Source: Staphylococcus pasteuri (lineage in GTDB: Bacteria > Bacillota > Bacilli > Staphylococcales > Staphylococcaceae). Taken from it: DNA of 62,381 bases. Below the pieces are notes generated by a model that did no database searches, was not told the origin of the DNA, and saw only the letters and a program-made list of their open reading frames with translations. Location of the stretch: positions 1 to 62,381 of the forward strand of contig NZ_RXWW01000034.1 of the NCBI RefSeq assembly GCF_003970495.1. The letters run 5' to 3'. The translations under genes and the position numbers were made by a program. Within the stretch, counting starts at the first letter, position 1. Each line of letters begins with the position of its first letter. Below are positions 48,215 to 55,845 of the stretch, one piece after another.

Positions 48215-48681
48215 TCTGCTTCCTCCAGTTTCATAAAGACTAGCCAATGTGTTTTTGCTCTTTTGTTACCAAATAAAGGAGCTTGATTAAAACATTTTAA
48301 TATTTGGCCAAGTTTTATTTGTTCCTCATTCCACTTAAATATTAATGTTCCGTTAGGCTTTAAAACTCTCATACACTCGTTGAAACCTTGCTTTATATCA
48401 TCTGGCCAATTTTCATTTAAACGACCATACTTTTGAACTAACCAGCTTTTATCCCCACCTGTTTTTAAATGTGGTGGATCAAAGACAACTAGATGAAACG
48501 AATTATCCTCAAACGGCATATTTCTAAAGTCGGCCATAATGTCGGGTTTAACAACTAACTTTCGGCCATCGCTTAACTCTGTATCTAATTCTCTGATATC
48601 CATGAACGTTACATCTTTATTTTCCTTATCGAACCAAAACATCTTGCTACCACAACAAGCGTCTAATATTTTAGTGGTCAT
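48211..48681 (-). CDS. SAM-dependent methyltransferase-like protein
   Basis: The 156 residues show the class I fold: ILDACCGSKMFWF (motif I), the DIRELD acid, DNSFHLVVFDPPHL (catalytic DPPH, like the DPPY/DPPW of amino-group MTases), and RVLKPNGTLIFKW. It may methylate a base in phage DNA, which would protect it from host restriction. No target-recognition domain is seen, and no cognate nuclease gene is present. ATG 48681 overlaps the preceding stop as ATGA. Confidence 0.8.
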   Translation of the reverse strand: MTTKILDACCGSKMFWFDKENKDVTFMDIRELDTELSDGRKLVVKPDIMADFRNMPFEDNSFHLVVFDPPHLKTGGDKSWLVQKYGRLNENWPDDIKQGFNECMRVLKPNGTLIFKWNEEQIKLGQILKCFNQAPLFGNKRAKTHWLVFMKLEEAE

Positions 48682-49094
48682 TCGAACATTGCCCCTTTTC
48701 GCCAAATTAAATGTGGTAGTCCATTTTCGTCGAAGTAAGTTATCGATAAAGATCTGTTGAGAGGATTACGGTTGCGCTCTAATTTTAAAATGTTTTTTAT
48801 TGATTCATTCTTATAGGATTTGCTACCATCTCCATGAACAGGGTTTGTATAAGCAATTACTAAATGGTTTAAAGCCTTATCTTTCGTGATTTCTTCCTCA
48901 ACTTCTACTGTGAATTTATCTGTTTTTGTATATTTATATTTATCACTAAAATCAACAAGACCATATTGATCGAATCTAATTGTCTGCCCCTGTAGATGAT
49001 TACATCTATAAACTTTATCTGTTATATCGTTATCCCAAGCCCACTTAATAACCTCGTGTAAAGTCATCTCTACTTTTCGTTTAATCTTTACCAT
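48678..49094 (-). CDS. Phage protein of unknown function
   Basis: The 138-residue product from ATG 49094 (behind AGGAGTGAG) starts VKIKRKVEMTLHEVIKWAWDN and has strand-rich middle (TDKFTVEVEEEIT) and a C-terminal YFDENGLPHLIWRKG. Similar proteins are seen in other staphylococcal phages at this place. No function. Confidence 0.72.
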   Translation of the reverse strand: MVKIKRKVEMTLHEVIKWAWDNDITDKVYRCNHLQGQTIRFDQYGLVDFSDKYKYTKTDKFTVEVEEEITKDKALNHLVIAYTNPVHGDGSKSYKNESIKNILKLERNRNPLNRSLSITYFDENGLPHLIWRKGAMFE

Positions 49095-49106
49095 GTCCAC
49101 TCACTC

Positions 49107-49340
49107 CTAAAATAAAGTTAATTGTCTTTCGTCTTCCAAAGTTAATCCGTGTTGCTTAATGTACTCGTTAAACTCCTGCTCACTGTTGAATGTGGTTTTA
49201 ACTCCTGACCACTTCGTCTTGTGATGACCGTGTAGGTAATACACGCCATTGACAATATGCATGTGGGCTACTTTCTCATCGTCTTGGTAAAAGTATCGTT
49301 TAGTGCCGAAGTATTGATTGAGGAATGCTTTTTTGTTCAT
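49107..49340 (-). CDS. Small phage protein, SaV-type
   Basis: The 77-residue product (KKAFLNQYFGTKRYFYQDDE, KVAHMHIVNGVYYLHGHHKT) from ATG 49340 has GGGAG eight bases earlier. The aromatic, beta-rich core suggests a small beta-sheet fold. It is known only as a conserved phage hypothetical. Confidence 0.72.
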   Translation of the reverse strand: MNKKAFLNQYFGTKRYFYQDDEKVAHMHIVNGVYYLHGHHKTKWSGVKTTFNSEQEFNEYIKQHGLTLEDERQLTLF

Positions 49341-49537
49341 CTCATACACTCCCTATTACTTTTAATGTGTTGCTCCATTACTTTCATCGTCACTTTGCGT
49401 CCTGCCACTTTAACTACAAAGCCCTGCACGCCTTTCTTACGCAGTTCACTTTGTATCTGCGTCGGTGTTTTACCTGCAGTGTCGTATTTATAACGTTGGT
49501 TGATCGTTGATGAAAGTTCTAATGTGTTAGTTGTCAT
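49337..49537 (-). CDS. Small basic phage protein
   Basis: The 66-residue product (TTNTLELSSTINQRYKYDTA, GKTPTQIQSELRKKGVQGF) is basic with a predicted helix then strands, possibly nucleic-acid-binding. ATG 49537 follows GAGGTAGC and lies inside the end of the HNH-like gene. Unknown. Confidence 0.7.
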   Translation of the reverse strand: MTTNTLELSSTINQRYKYDTAGKTPTQIQSELRKKGVQGFVVKVAGRKVTMKVMEQHIKSNRECMR

Positions 49538-50214
49538 ATAGCTACCTCTTTGTAATCGGTTGCCCACATGAACATTAATCCATCTTCAACGTAGTTTCTA
49601 TTACATTTCCTTGATACATTCGTTCTATCTAAATTCATATGCTTACTAGCCTCTCTAGTGCTTAAATACTCTTCAACAATGTTGTTATTAGAATCAACTA
49701 GATAAACTGCTTTAGAACAACCTTTATTTATTCTGTACAATCTATATTTCTTGAATGACGTTGCAAATAAATTATCTGCGGTGATGTCGTTGTAAATTCT
49801 ATTTTTAGGATACGCGTGCATACCATTCTGAATACCTGCAATAAAAGTTTTAAATACTATGTCGCTAGCTCGATGATGTTTATTTTTGTGAATGATGTTC
49901 AATGAACCTTTGTTGTTATTAGCAAATTTAAATTGTCCGTCTAATGTCTTAAATCTACCTAGATTACTTACATACAATTGATAATGTTCATTGAACTTCC
50001 AAACTTCGTCACTTACTTTTATAAGCTCATTGATTTCTTGTTTCTTTTTTATACGTGGTAGTTTGTCTGTAAAGAAACAATTTAGTTTATAGTTAAACTG
50101 ACCTTTGTGTTTCTGTTGGTATATTGTCATTTCTGGAATACCAGTAATATAACTTAAATGCTTAACAGTTGTTTTAGTGATAGTATGCGCAAATGGTTCG
50201 TACATATAGATCAT
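49534..50214 (-). CDS. NUMOD-containing, degenerate HNH homing endonuclease-like protein
   Basis: The 226 residues have a NUMOD4 block (DEVWKFNEHYQLYVSNLGRFKTLDG, about 67-92), then the HNH_3 region, and a C-terminal NUMOD1 DNA-binding block (KAVYLVDSNNNIVEEYLSTREASKHM and further). The usual catalytic NHID segment is replaced by AYPKNRIYNDITADNLFATSF. It keeps the NxxxNL frame but lost the metal-binding His. It may be a DNA-binding protein that evolved from a homing nuclease. Confidence 0.72.
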   Translation of the reverse strand: MIYMYEPFAHTITKTTVKHLSYITGIPEMTIYQQKHKGQFNYKLNCFFTDKLPRIKKKQEINELIKVSDEVWKFNEHYQLYVSNLGRFKTLDGQFKFANNNKGSLNIIHKNKHHRASDIVFKTFIAGIQNGMHAYPKNRIYNDITADNLFATSFKKYRLYRINKGCSKAVYLVDSNNNIVEEYLSTREASKHMNLDRTNVSRKCNRNYVEDGLMFMWATDYKEVAI

Positions 50215-50220
50215 GATTAA

Positions 50221-50655
50221 TCACTCCATTTTTTCAAGTAATCTTCCTGCATAGTCATACGCTTTTTTGATATCTTCTTTTTCATTGTCTTTTCTGCCAC
50301 TACGCACAGGGTATTTAATCATATTGCCCTTCATATAGCCTTTGAATTCTTCAAATGAAAGTTGTTGATATAAGAATTCAATCACGTCTATCCCGTCGCT
50401 ACCTTGATAATGTTTCGGTGTTCTATTAGATACGCCCACTACTTCATCTAGCTTTTGTGTAAACGGTAAGTCCACCACAACAAAATCATCATTATCAGTT
50501 AGTCTGTAGGTTTGTCCATTATGCATAATCAAGTTGGTGAAATCCTCTCCAGTCACTAAATTTTTGCAACGTTGAGTATACTTACCATATTGCGACTGTC
50601 CATTATCTCCTATGAATTGCACCCAATCTCCAGCATTTAAATCTTTTATCCTCAT
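50221..50655 (-). CDS. DUF3310 family phage protein
   Basis: The 144 residues have a DUF3310 (SaV-type nucleotide kinase-like) C-half: PKHYQGSDGIDVIEF, KGYMKGNMIKYPVRSGRKDN. The N-half (DWVQFIGDNGQSQYGKYTQR) looks like a small beta-barrel. This family recurs in staphylococcal phages near early metabolism genes; the exact role is unproven. Confidence 0.85.
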   Translation of the reverse strand: MRIKDLNAGDWVQFIGDNGQSQYGKYTQRCKNLVTGEDFTNLIMHNGQTYRLTDNDDFVVVDLPFTQKLDEVVGVSNRTPKHYQGSDGIDVIEFLYQQLSFEEFKGYMKGNMIKYPVRSGRKDNEKEDIKKAYDYAGRLLEKME

Positions 50656-50659
50656 CTCT

Positions 50660-51052
50660 CTATCCCCTTTGCACTCTGCCGTAACAGTCTTTTTTGATTC
50701 TTGCTATTAAATTATTTTTCTCTAACTCTTCAAAATATCTAGTGCGTACTCTGTGTTTTGCTAACATTTCTTCACGTCTTTTTTTATCTTCTCTTCTTTT
50801 AACTCTACGACGTTGCTCTACAATCAAATCTAATTCTTGTTGCATTTTGTATTTATCAGCTAACATCTTTTCGTTCTGATATTCTTCACGTCTCATTCCA
50901 CTAGGTGCATCTATTGCGTCTCTGAAATTCCAACCGTTTAACAATCTTGTTCTTAAACCTTGCATAGTTATTTCATTAAGGCTCATAATTTCTAAATCTC
51001 TAGGTATCAATACATAAGATTTCCCTTTCGCATTTAATGTTTTGCTTTCCAT
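50660..51052 (-). CDS. Phage protein with KKDCYGRVQR C-terminus
   Basis: The 130-residue product has ALIPRD-type N-half, a helical basic centre (LIVEQRRRVKRREDKKRREEML) and the C-terminal LIARIKKDCYGRVQRG. It resembles the 44476-44850 gene in two places (the RREEY/RTQYAEY region and the C-terminus). The start at 51052 has GGTGGAG in front. DNA- or RNA-binding is likely from charge alone. Confidence 0.72.
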   Translation of the reverse strand: MESKTLNAKGKSYVLIPRDLEIMSLNEITMQGLRTRLLNGWNFRDAIDAPSGMRREEYQNEKMLADKYKMQQELDLIVEQRRRVKRREDKKRREEMLAKHRVRTRYFEELEKNNLIARIKKDCYGRVQRG

Positions 51053-51054
51053 AT

Positions 51055-51246
51055 TCACTCCACCTCTACTAATTCAATTAATTCCATGTCTTCTTGCATG
51101 AGTTCTTTATTAGGATTCTTTGCGATTAAATCTAAAATGCGCTCACGTTCTTTCTCTGTAGTGATTCGGTTATTAATCCACACTGGATATCTCACACGTA
51201 CTTTTAACTTCGCCTAAACTTCAATTGTTTCTTCTCTGTGTTCCAT
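51055..51246 (-). pseudogene. Small phage gene with internal TAG
   Basis: The ATG at 51246 follows AAAGGTTG and reads MEHREETIEV, a TAG at 51214-51216, and then AKLKVRVRYPVWINNRITTE, continuing to a TGA at 51055. The downstream part is well-formed and ends in an acidic helix (QEDMELIELVEVE). No start codon with a ribosome-binding site lies after the TAG. The simplest reading is one nonsense mutation in a 63-codon gene. Confidence 0.65.
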
Positions 51247-51250
51247 AAAA

Positions 51251-51655
51251 TCAACCTTTCTCTTTCTTACGTTGACGTCTAACTTTCACTAACTCCTCAT
51301 GTGTAATCCAATCAAGCCCTGTATATTTAGGCGCTTTACATATCCATGTGAGCTTTACATCTCTATATAGGTATCTGAACATCTTCGCTTTTAGCTTTGC
51401 TGTTTCAGTTGGCATACCTTTAACGTCTATGACTTCGATTAACTCGTCATTAAGGTAGAGTGCAAAATCAGCAATGTATTCTGTCTTACGTTGTTTGCCA
51501 GTTTTAGGAATCAACTCATATTTTGGTTGTATTTCGATACGATCATAGTTAACGCCGTTCATCTTACTTTCCAAATATTGGTAATATTCACACTCTACTT
51601 TGCTATCGAATACATGTCCTTTGTACTCAACTTTCTTTGCGTTATATTTACTCAT
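51251..51655 (-). CDS. DUF1064 nuclease-like phage protein
   Basis: The 134 residues (SKYNAKKVEYKGHVFDSKVE, ADFALYLNDELIEVIDVKG) have the DUF1064 pattern: a restriction-endonuclease-like fold with E...D..F and ExxDxKG as probable metal ligands. Such proteins are thought to be Holliday-junction-type resolvases in staphylococcal phages. The catalytic pattern appears whole. Confidence 0.82.
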   Translation of the reverse strand: MSKYNAKKVEYKGHVFDSKVECEYYQYLESKMNGVNYDRIEIQPKYELIPKTGKQRKTEYIADFALYLNDELIEVIDVKGMPTETAKLKAKMFRYLYRDVKLTWICKAPKYTGLDWITHEELVKVRRQRKKEKG

Positions 51656-51664
51656 GTGCCACCT

Positions 51665-51889
51665 CTATAAAAATTCAAATAAGTTAGCTTGTAGTCCTAA
51701 TTCTTCTTCGTATTTAAGGTCATACACGCCCTTAAATCGTTTTAGCTCACTATCTGTCATAATTTTCTTTTCGTCGCTGAAATGAGCGCCTGTGAGTGAA
51801 TAAACCTCATTCACACCATCTTCATACTTGATGACTTTGATATCTTCCGTGCCATCTTCTCTATATAGGTAATATTTTTCTTTTGCCAT
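51665..51889 (-). CDS. Small phage protein of unknown function
   Basis: The 74-residue product (AKEKYYLYREDGTEDIKVIK, DEKKIMTDSELKRFKGVYDL) is acidic and strand-helix in pattern. A good AGGAGTG site precedes it, overlapping the previous gene's stop. No family recognised. Confidence 0.72.
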   Translation of the reverse strand: MAKEKYYLYREDGTEDIKVIKYEDGVNEVYSLTGAHFSDEKKIMTDSELKRFKGVYDLKYEEELGLQANLFEFL

Positions 51890-51900
51890 TTATAACACTC

Positions 51901-52059
51901 CTAGTATTCGACAATGGCAGGGCGTATAAGACGTTCTGCCAGTTTTTGGTAGTATAAGTTCTCTAACTTCTTCTCGTCGCCCTGTGCGCATTCTATGAGC
52001 TTCTGTGCGTATACATCAGAACACTGTAGATTTGTTTTAATTTCTTCTAACGTAATCAA
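51901..52059 (-). CDS. DUF3269-like small phage protein, TTG start
   Basis: The 52-residue frame starts at TTG 52059 behind AGGGGGC and overlaps the DnaC-like gene's end by four bases. ITLEEIKTNLQCSDVYAQKL followed by LENLYYQKLAERLIRPAIVEY resembles small DUF3269-type proteins that accompany the replication genes in staphylococcal phages. Confidence 0.68.
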   Translation of the reverse strand: MITLEEIKTNLQCSDVYAQKLIECAQGDEKKLENLYYQKLAERLIRPAIVEY

Positions 52060-52841
52060 AATTTAAGCCCCCTAGTTCTGTAATCTTGACCGTCCATTTT
52101 GATTAGCGTTGTATTGCTCATAATTCTGCTGAATATACGTTGCATATCTTTATTTCTAGTCATTTCTTTTTCGTCTAAATTGGTAGTGAATATGTTGTGC
52201 TTACCTACACGACTTTCTACTAGCTCGAACATCTTGCTTGTGGCAAACTCATTCATGTTAATGCCAAAGTCATCAAACACCATTAGATCCACATCACTAA
52301 TAATTTGTGCTAATTCCTGTTCAGTCATACCGTTTCTATTGTTGTAAGTGTTTTTGATAGTTGATATAAGTTGAGGGACGTTCATATAAAGCACTGTGTA
52401 GCCTTTTGATTTAACTTCTTTAACTATGCTCATTGATAAATGTGACTTACCTGTACCAAATGAACCTTGTATAAGTAGTGATTGTTTATTATCTAATGTG
52501 AAGTTATCTGCATATCTCTTACATAATCCTTTAGCATAGTTAAGCTGTTCTGATGTAGGTTGGTAGTTATCGAAAGTGACTTTAGCTAAGTTGTCATTGA
52601 TAATTGATTGTTTAAATATCTTTTCCGCTTTAGACTTACGTTGTTTCTTGCGATAGTTTTCAGTAGATTCTTTTGCTAATGCAATCATGTCGCAGTCACA
52701 ACCGTCTTTGACTACTTGTCCATTATCGAATTCGTAGTAATCATACTTGCGACCACAGTCATTGCAATGCAATCCGAATTCTTGTTTAACTATCTTATTT
52801 CTAAAACCTGCTTGCTTAACTAGGTTCTGGAAAGCCTCCAT
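52056..52841 (-). CDS. DnaC-like helicase loader
   Basis: The 261 residues carry an N-terminal zinc site (CNDCGRKYDYYE... CDCD, about 25-55) and an AAA+ core: Walker A GSFGTGKSHL (about 128-137), Walker B DLMVFDDFGI (about 188-197), and sensor region NIFTTNL. It loads the host DnaB-type helicase at the phage origin. It follows the initiator gene by twelve bases, a common replication pair. Confidence 0.92.
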   Translation of the reverse strand: MEAFQNLVKQAGFRNKIVKQEFGLHCNDCGRKYDYYEFDNGQVVKDGCDCDMIALAKESTENYRKKQRKSKAEKIFKQSIINDNLAKVTFDNYQPTSEQLNYAKGLCKRYADNFTLDNKQSLLIQGSFGTGKSHLSMSIVKEVKSKGYTVLYMNVPQLISTIKNTYNNRNGMTEQELAQIISDVDLMVFDDFGINMNEFATSKMFELVESRVGKHNIFTTNLDEKEMTRNKDMQRIFSRIMSNTTLIKMDGQDYRTRGLKF

Positions 52842-52853
52842 CTCATCACTCCT

Positions 52854-53591
52854 TTAGAACGGTAGATTTTCCATATCCAATGGCTGTGCATTATCAAATG
52901 CGTTAGCATATGGATTGTTAGACTCTTCTTGTATTTCTTCGCTGTAGTCATTCATATAACTTTCATTAGTAAGAAATGTTTTAGGATATTTCTGATATTG
53001 TTTATCTTTAATCGTTTTAAGATATTCTCTAGTGCCTTGCATGATCTGTTCGAATGAATGTTTTTTAAGACAACTCTTGAATTTAGAAAAGGTCAGTTTT
53101 TTATCTTTCTTCTTATCATAAAGTTTCCACCATTCTTCAAAACGCTCACGCGTAACGTCAGTTGCGCTATTATTAATTGTGTTACTGTTATTTGTATTAT
53201 TGTTATTTGTAATACTGTTAATTGTAGTGGGCTGGTTGTCGACCGATTGAATTTCAACCGGTTGACTGTCGACCGGTCGGATATCAACCTGTCGAGGGAT
53301 ATGAAAGAGTGTATATAAATTACTTCCGTAAATGTTTCCGTTTTGTTTTCTATCGACTTGTAAATATCCTGCATTCTCTAACTCACGTCTAGCACGTTGA
53401 TAACGTTGTTTACCTATGTTAAGTTCGTGCTTAATTAATTCAACACTAGGAAATGAACTCTCATCTGAACCACCATAAGCTGATAGGTAACTGTATAAAG
53501 CCTTAGCTTCAATACTGATGTCTTTGTCTTTCATAACTCGCTTAAATACAAGACCGTAACCAGTAATATTACTTTTGATTTTATTTGTCAT
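52854..53591 (-). CDS. Phage replication initiator (winged helix + DnaD-like)
   Basis: The product (245 residues from ATG 53591) has an N-terminal winged helix (ISIEAKALYSYLSAYGGSDES, VELIKHELNIGKQRYQRARR). A linker of repeats follows (VDIRPVDSQPVEIQSVDNQP, residues about 100-122), then an Asn/Thr stretch and a helical DnaD-like part (RFEEWWKLYDKKKDKKLTFS). It ends DMENLPF, like an SSB tip. The DNA for the linker forms four 15-bp iterons with an AT-rich flank, so the origin is probably inside the gene. Confidence 0.88.
   Translation of the reverse strand: MTNKIKSNITGYGLVFKRVMKDKDISIEAKALYSYLSAYGGSDESSFPSVELIKHELNIGKQRYQRARRELENAGYLQVDRKQNGNIYGSNLYTLFHIPRQVDIRPVDSQPVEIQSVDNQPTTINSITNNNNTNNSNTINNSATDVTRERFEEWWKLYDKKKDKKLTFSKFKSCLKKHSFEQIMQGTREYLKTIKDKQYQKYPKTFLTNESYMNDYSEEIQEESNNPYANAFDNAQPLDMENLPF
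53232..53291. repeat. Iterons: candidate phage origin of replication
   Basis: Four direct 15-bp units on the minus strand, starting at 53291, 53276, 53261 and 53246: CAGGTTGATATCCGA, CCGGTCGACAGTCAA, CCGGTTGAAATTCAA and TCGGTCGACAACCAG. They share a (C)GGT(T/C)GA core. An AT-rich Asn/Thr codon stretch (about 53160-53231) follows, a good unwinding region. Iterons inside an initiator gene are the lambda O-type layout. Confidence 0.7.
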
Positions 53592-53596
53592 CACTA

Positions 53597-53827
53597 TCAC
53601 TCCCCGTACAATATCCATTCTGGCGTTGTATTGTATTCTTCTGATATTTTCCTAACAGTTTTCATCGGTGGTAATTGCCATCTATTCTCCCAGCGATTAA
53701 CTGCTATGCGCCCAACTCCAACACGTTCTCCAAATTCGATTTGTGATAACTCTTCTTTCATTCTTAAATTATTAATTCTATGAGCAATACGCATTCTATC
53801 TTCAAGCGTAATCATTCTTGATTTCAT
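53597..53827 (-). CDS. XRE-type helix-turn-helix protein in the replication region
   Basis: The 76 residues contain a full lambda-repressor-like HTH (INNLRMKEELSQIEFGERVG, VGRIAVNRWENRW, about 17-60) and the C-terminal motif YNTTPEWILYGE typical of Cro/CI-like proteins. It lies just before the initiator gene, so it may regulate replication genes. GGAGTAAAACA precedes the ATG. Confidence 0.82.
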   Translation of the reverse strand: MKSRMITLEDRMRIAHRINNLRMKEELSQIEFGERVGVGRIAVNRWENRWQLPPMKTVRKISEEYNTTPEWILYGE

Positions 53828-54495
53828 TGTTTTACTCCTTTCAACATTGCATTAAGACGACTATCAACTTTGATCCAACTGTTTTGTAAGTGATATTTTT
53901 CATCAAATGACTTAACACCAATCGCATGTTGTTCGTTATGATGTTTTCTACATAACGCCAATATGTGTTTATCGTAGTGATTCATCTTATTCCTGTTCAT
54001 TCCTCTACCTACTGACTCATAGTGAGCTAGGTCGCTACTTGGAGTGCCACAGATGACACAGTGTCGTGTAACGGTTGCCCAATAAAGATAATTTTTATCT
54101 TCTTTCATTAATTCACTCGTTTTATAATTCAATGGAATAGCATTGGTAAAAATCCATTCGAACATTACTTCTATAATTTGCTTAGCTATAGTTCGAGTGC
54201 AATTTGCTAAAGATATGCGTTCTTCGTAGCCATACAGAAACTTTACATAATCTTGGAACATTTGCCTCATATAATCTCGAGGTTGTCCTGTATGAGCTTC
54301 TATGTCGTTACATAACGCGAATATCAATTTACGTTGTTGTCCAGTGATAGAATTAGGATCTATCACCGAACAATCAACATCAATTGGTTGGTTTAAATCT
54401 AATAGTTCGATAACTTGTTCTGGTATTTCTACACCAGTAACAACTACATCGTATGAACCATTGTTATTTGGTTGGTATTTAATAATTTGTGACAC
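53824..54495 (-). CDS. Phage HNHc nuclease
   Basis: The 223-residue protein belongs to the putative HNHc nuclease group found with SSB and Sak genes. The N-half is helical (TGQQRKLIFALCNDIEAHTG), then HNH part with CVICGTPSSDLAHYESVG and ILALCRKHHNEQHAIG, giving the zinc and catalytic residues. Probably acts in phage recombination (like the Ref protein). It overlaps the next gene by four bases. Confidence 0.82.
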   Translation of the reverse strand: MSQIIKYQPNNNGSYDVVVTGVEIPEQVIELLDLNQPIDVDCSVIDPNSITGQQRKLIFALCNDIEAHTGQPRDYMRQMFQDYVKFLYGYEERISLANCTRTIAKQIIEVMFEWIFTNAIPLNYKTSELMKEDKNYLYWATVTRHCVICGTPSSDLAHYESVGRGMNRNKMNHYDKHILALCRKHHNEQHAIGVKSFDEKYHLQNSWIKVDSRLNAMLKGVKQ

Positions 54496-54506
54496 TTAAT
54501 CACAAC

Positions 54507-55031
54507 CTAGAAAGGCAAATCTGAATCCTGTATATCAATTGGACCATTAGCGTTTGCAAAAGGATTATTATTATCGTTCACACTTGGTTTACTAGATTGT
54601 TCATTGCCTTCATTTTTCTCATTCTCTTTAATTCCAACTTTTTCATAAATTGGTGTGCCATCAAATTTCCAAAAACGTTTTAATACTGTGTTCCACTTGT
54701 CTGTGTAGTCATTGTATTTACGTTCAAGTTCAATATTGATTGGTTTTCCGATTACATCTCTTTCAGTAAAACTGAATTGTCCATTATTATCTTGAATTCC
54801 TAATGCTTTTAAGAATGTGTATAACCAATTTTTAGCGAAGTCATTTGAAGTATCACCATTAGCATAATGCGTGAATTCTCCCTCTTCTTTATGCGTGAAC
54901 GTGATCGCTATTTGTGGGTGTCCATTCTTAGATTCTTTAGATTCAAAGTTTTTAACTTTCACACTGTATTGTCCTGGTTGCATATAGTTACCGATTTCTT
55001 GTGCGCCTTGTAAATTTAAATTGAAGTTCAT
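54507..55031 (-). CDS. DUF669-type single-stranded-DNA-binding protein
   Basis: The 174 residues begin FNLNLQGAQEIGNYMQPGQY and have the OB-like core of DUF669 proteins. The C-terminal tail is disordered and ends DIQDSDLPF, very like the DDDIPF tip by which SSB proteins recruit partners. In many phages DUF669 genes sit where ssb is expected. Its place between Sak4-like ATPase and HNH nuclease genes suggests a role in recombination. Confidence 0.82.
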   Translation of the reverse strand: MNFNLNLQGAQEIGNYMQPGQYSVKVKNFESKESKNGHPQIAITFTHKEEGEFTHYANGDTSNDFAKNWLYTFLKALGIQDNNGQFSFTERDVIGKPINIELERKYNDYTDKWNTVLKRFWKFDGTPIYEKVGIKENEKNEGNEQSSKPSVNDNNNPFANANGPIDIQDSDLPF

Positions 55032-55059
55032 AATTAATTACCGTCCTTTTAGTTTTTTA

Positions 55060-55845
55060 TTAGTTTCCGTTTTGTGCCATATCTACAATTTTTGAAATTG
55101 AAGCATTTTTAATGTTTGGATTCTTGATTGTTATTTCTGGATTATGTCTAACTTTAGTTGTATATAAATTCGATGGCTCTACTGAAAACACATAATCATG
55201 TGTAGCGTTTCCGTTTTCATCAACATGATCATCAATAAATGTATGACCAATAATGTCGAACTGAGTTACTAAATTATTGTGTATAGCTGCTTGCACTTCG
55301 ATTGATATTCTCGGATTTATAATGTTGCCGTTCTCATCTTTATCTTCTGAATTAAGTCCTTCATGTCCTGTTAATATAACGTGAACCCCGAGTTTGTCTT
55401 TAACCTTTAATAAGTATCTGATTGAATTAACAATTAATTTAGATGTTTCGCCATAATCCTGTAGCCTTGCTTTTTTGACTTGGTGTGTATTCATTACATG
55501 CGTAAGTGTTATATCCCTTAATTTTTGTGCTGTTTCAATAACAACTACATCAATTAACTTTCCTTTTTGTCTACCTGCATTTACTATCTTTTCGATACTC
55601 GCTATCGTATTTCGAAAGGCTATATAGTTATCTACTTTCTTTACAAAACCTTGTCGTGTTACTTGAGTACCATCTTCATGTATATCGATAATAAACGCGT
55701 TATTTTCTCTAGTGGCTAAAGTTGTCTTACCAGTTCCTGATTTGCCATATGCCATAATTGAATAATAGTTTTGAGTATCTTCATTAATTTCTTCAATGCC
55801 TAATTCTTTCAGTATGTCAGATTGTTCAGCATTTGATTCAGTCAT
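55060..55845 (-). CDS. Sak4-like ATPase, single-strand annealing recombinase
   Basis: The 261 residues have a RecA-type core: Walker A AYGKSGTGKTTLA (about 32-44) and Walker B KLIDVVVIETAQKL, with the loop GHEGLNSEDKD. This fits the AAA_24/Sak4 family that anneals DNA with help of a phage SSB. The neighbour DUF669 gene is likely that SSB. Confidence 0.85.
   Translation of the reverse strand: MTESNAEQSDILKELGIEEINEDTQNYYSIMAYGKSGTGKTTLATRENNAFIIDIHEDGTQVTRQGFVKKVDNYIAFRNTIASIEKIVNAGRQKGKLIDVVVIETAQKLRDITLTHVMNTHQVKKARLQDYGETSKLIVNSIRYLLKVKDKLGVHVILTGHEGLNSEDKDENGNIINPRISIEVQAAIHNNLVTQFDIIGHTFIDDHVDENGNATHDYVFSVEPSNLYTTKVRHNPEITIKNPNIKNASISKIVDMAQNGN

Noticed and set aside
28210..51216. Stop-codon reassignment in the phage (TAA and TAG both internal)
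   Set aside because: Both stop codons end many other genes here and only one gene is interrupted by each; simple mutations explain it better.
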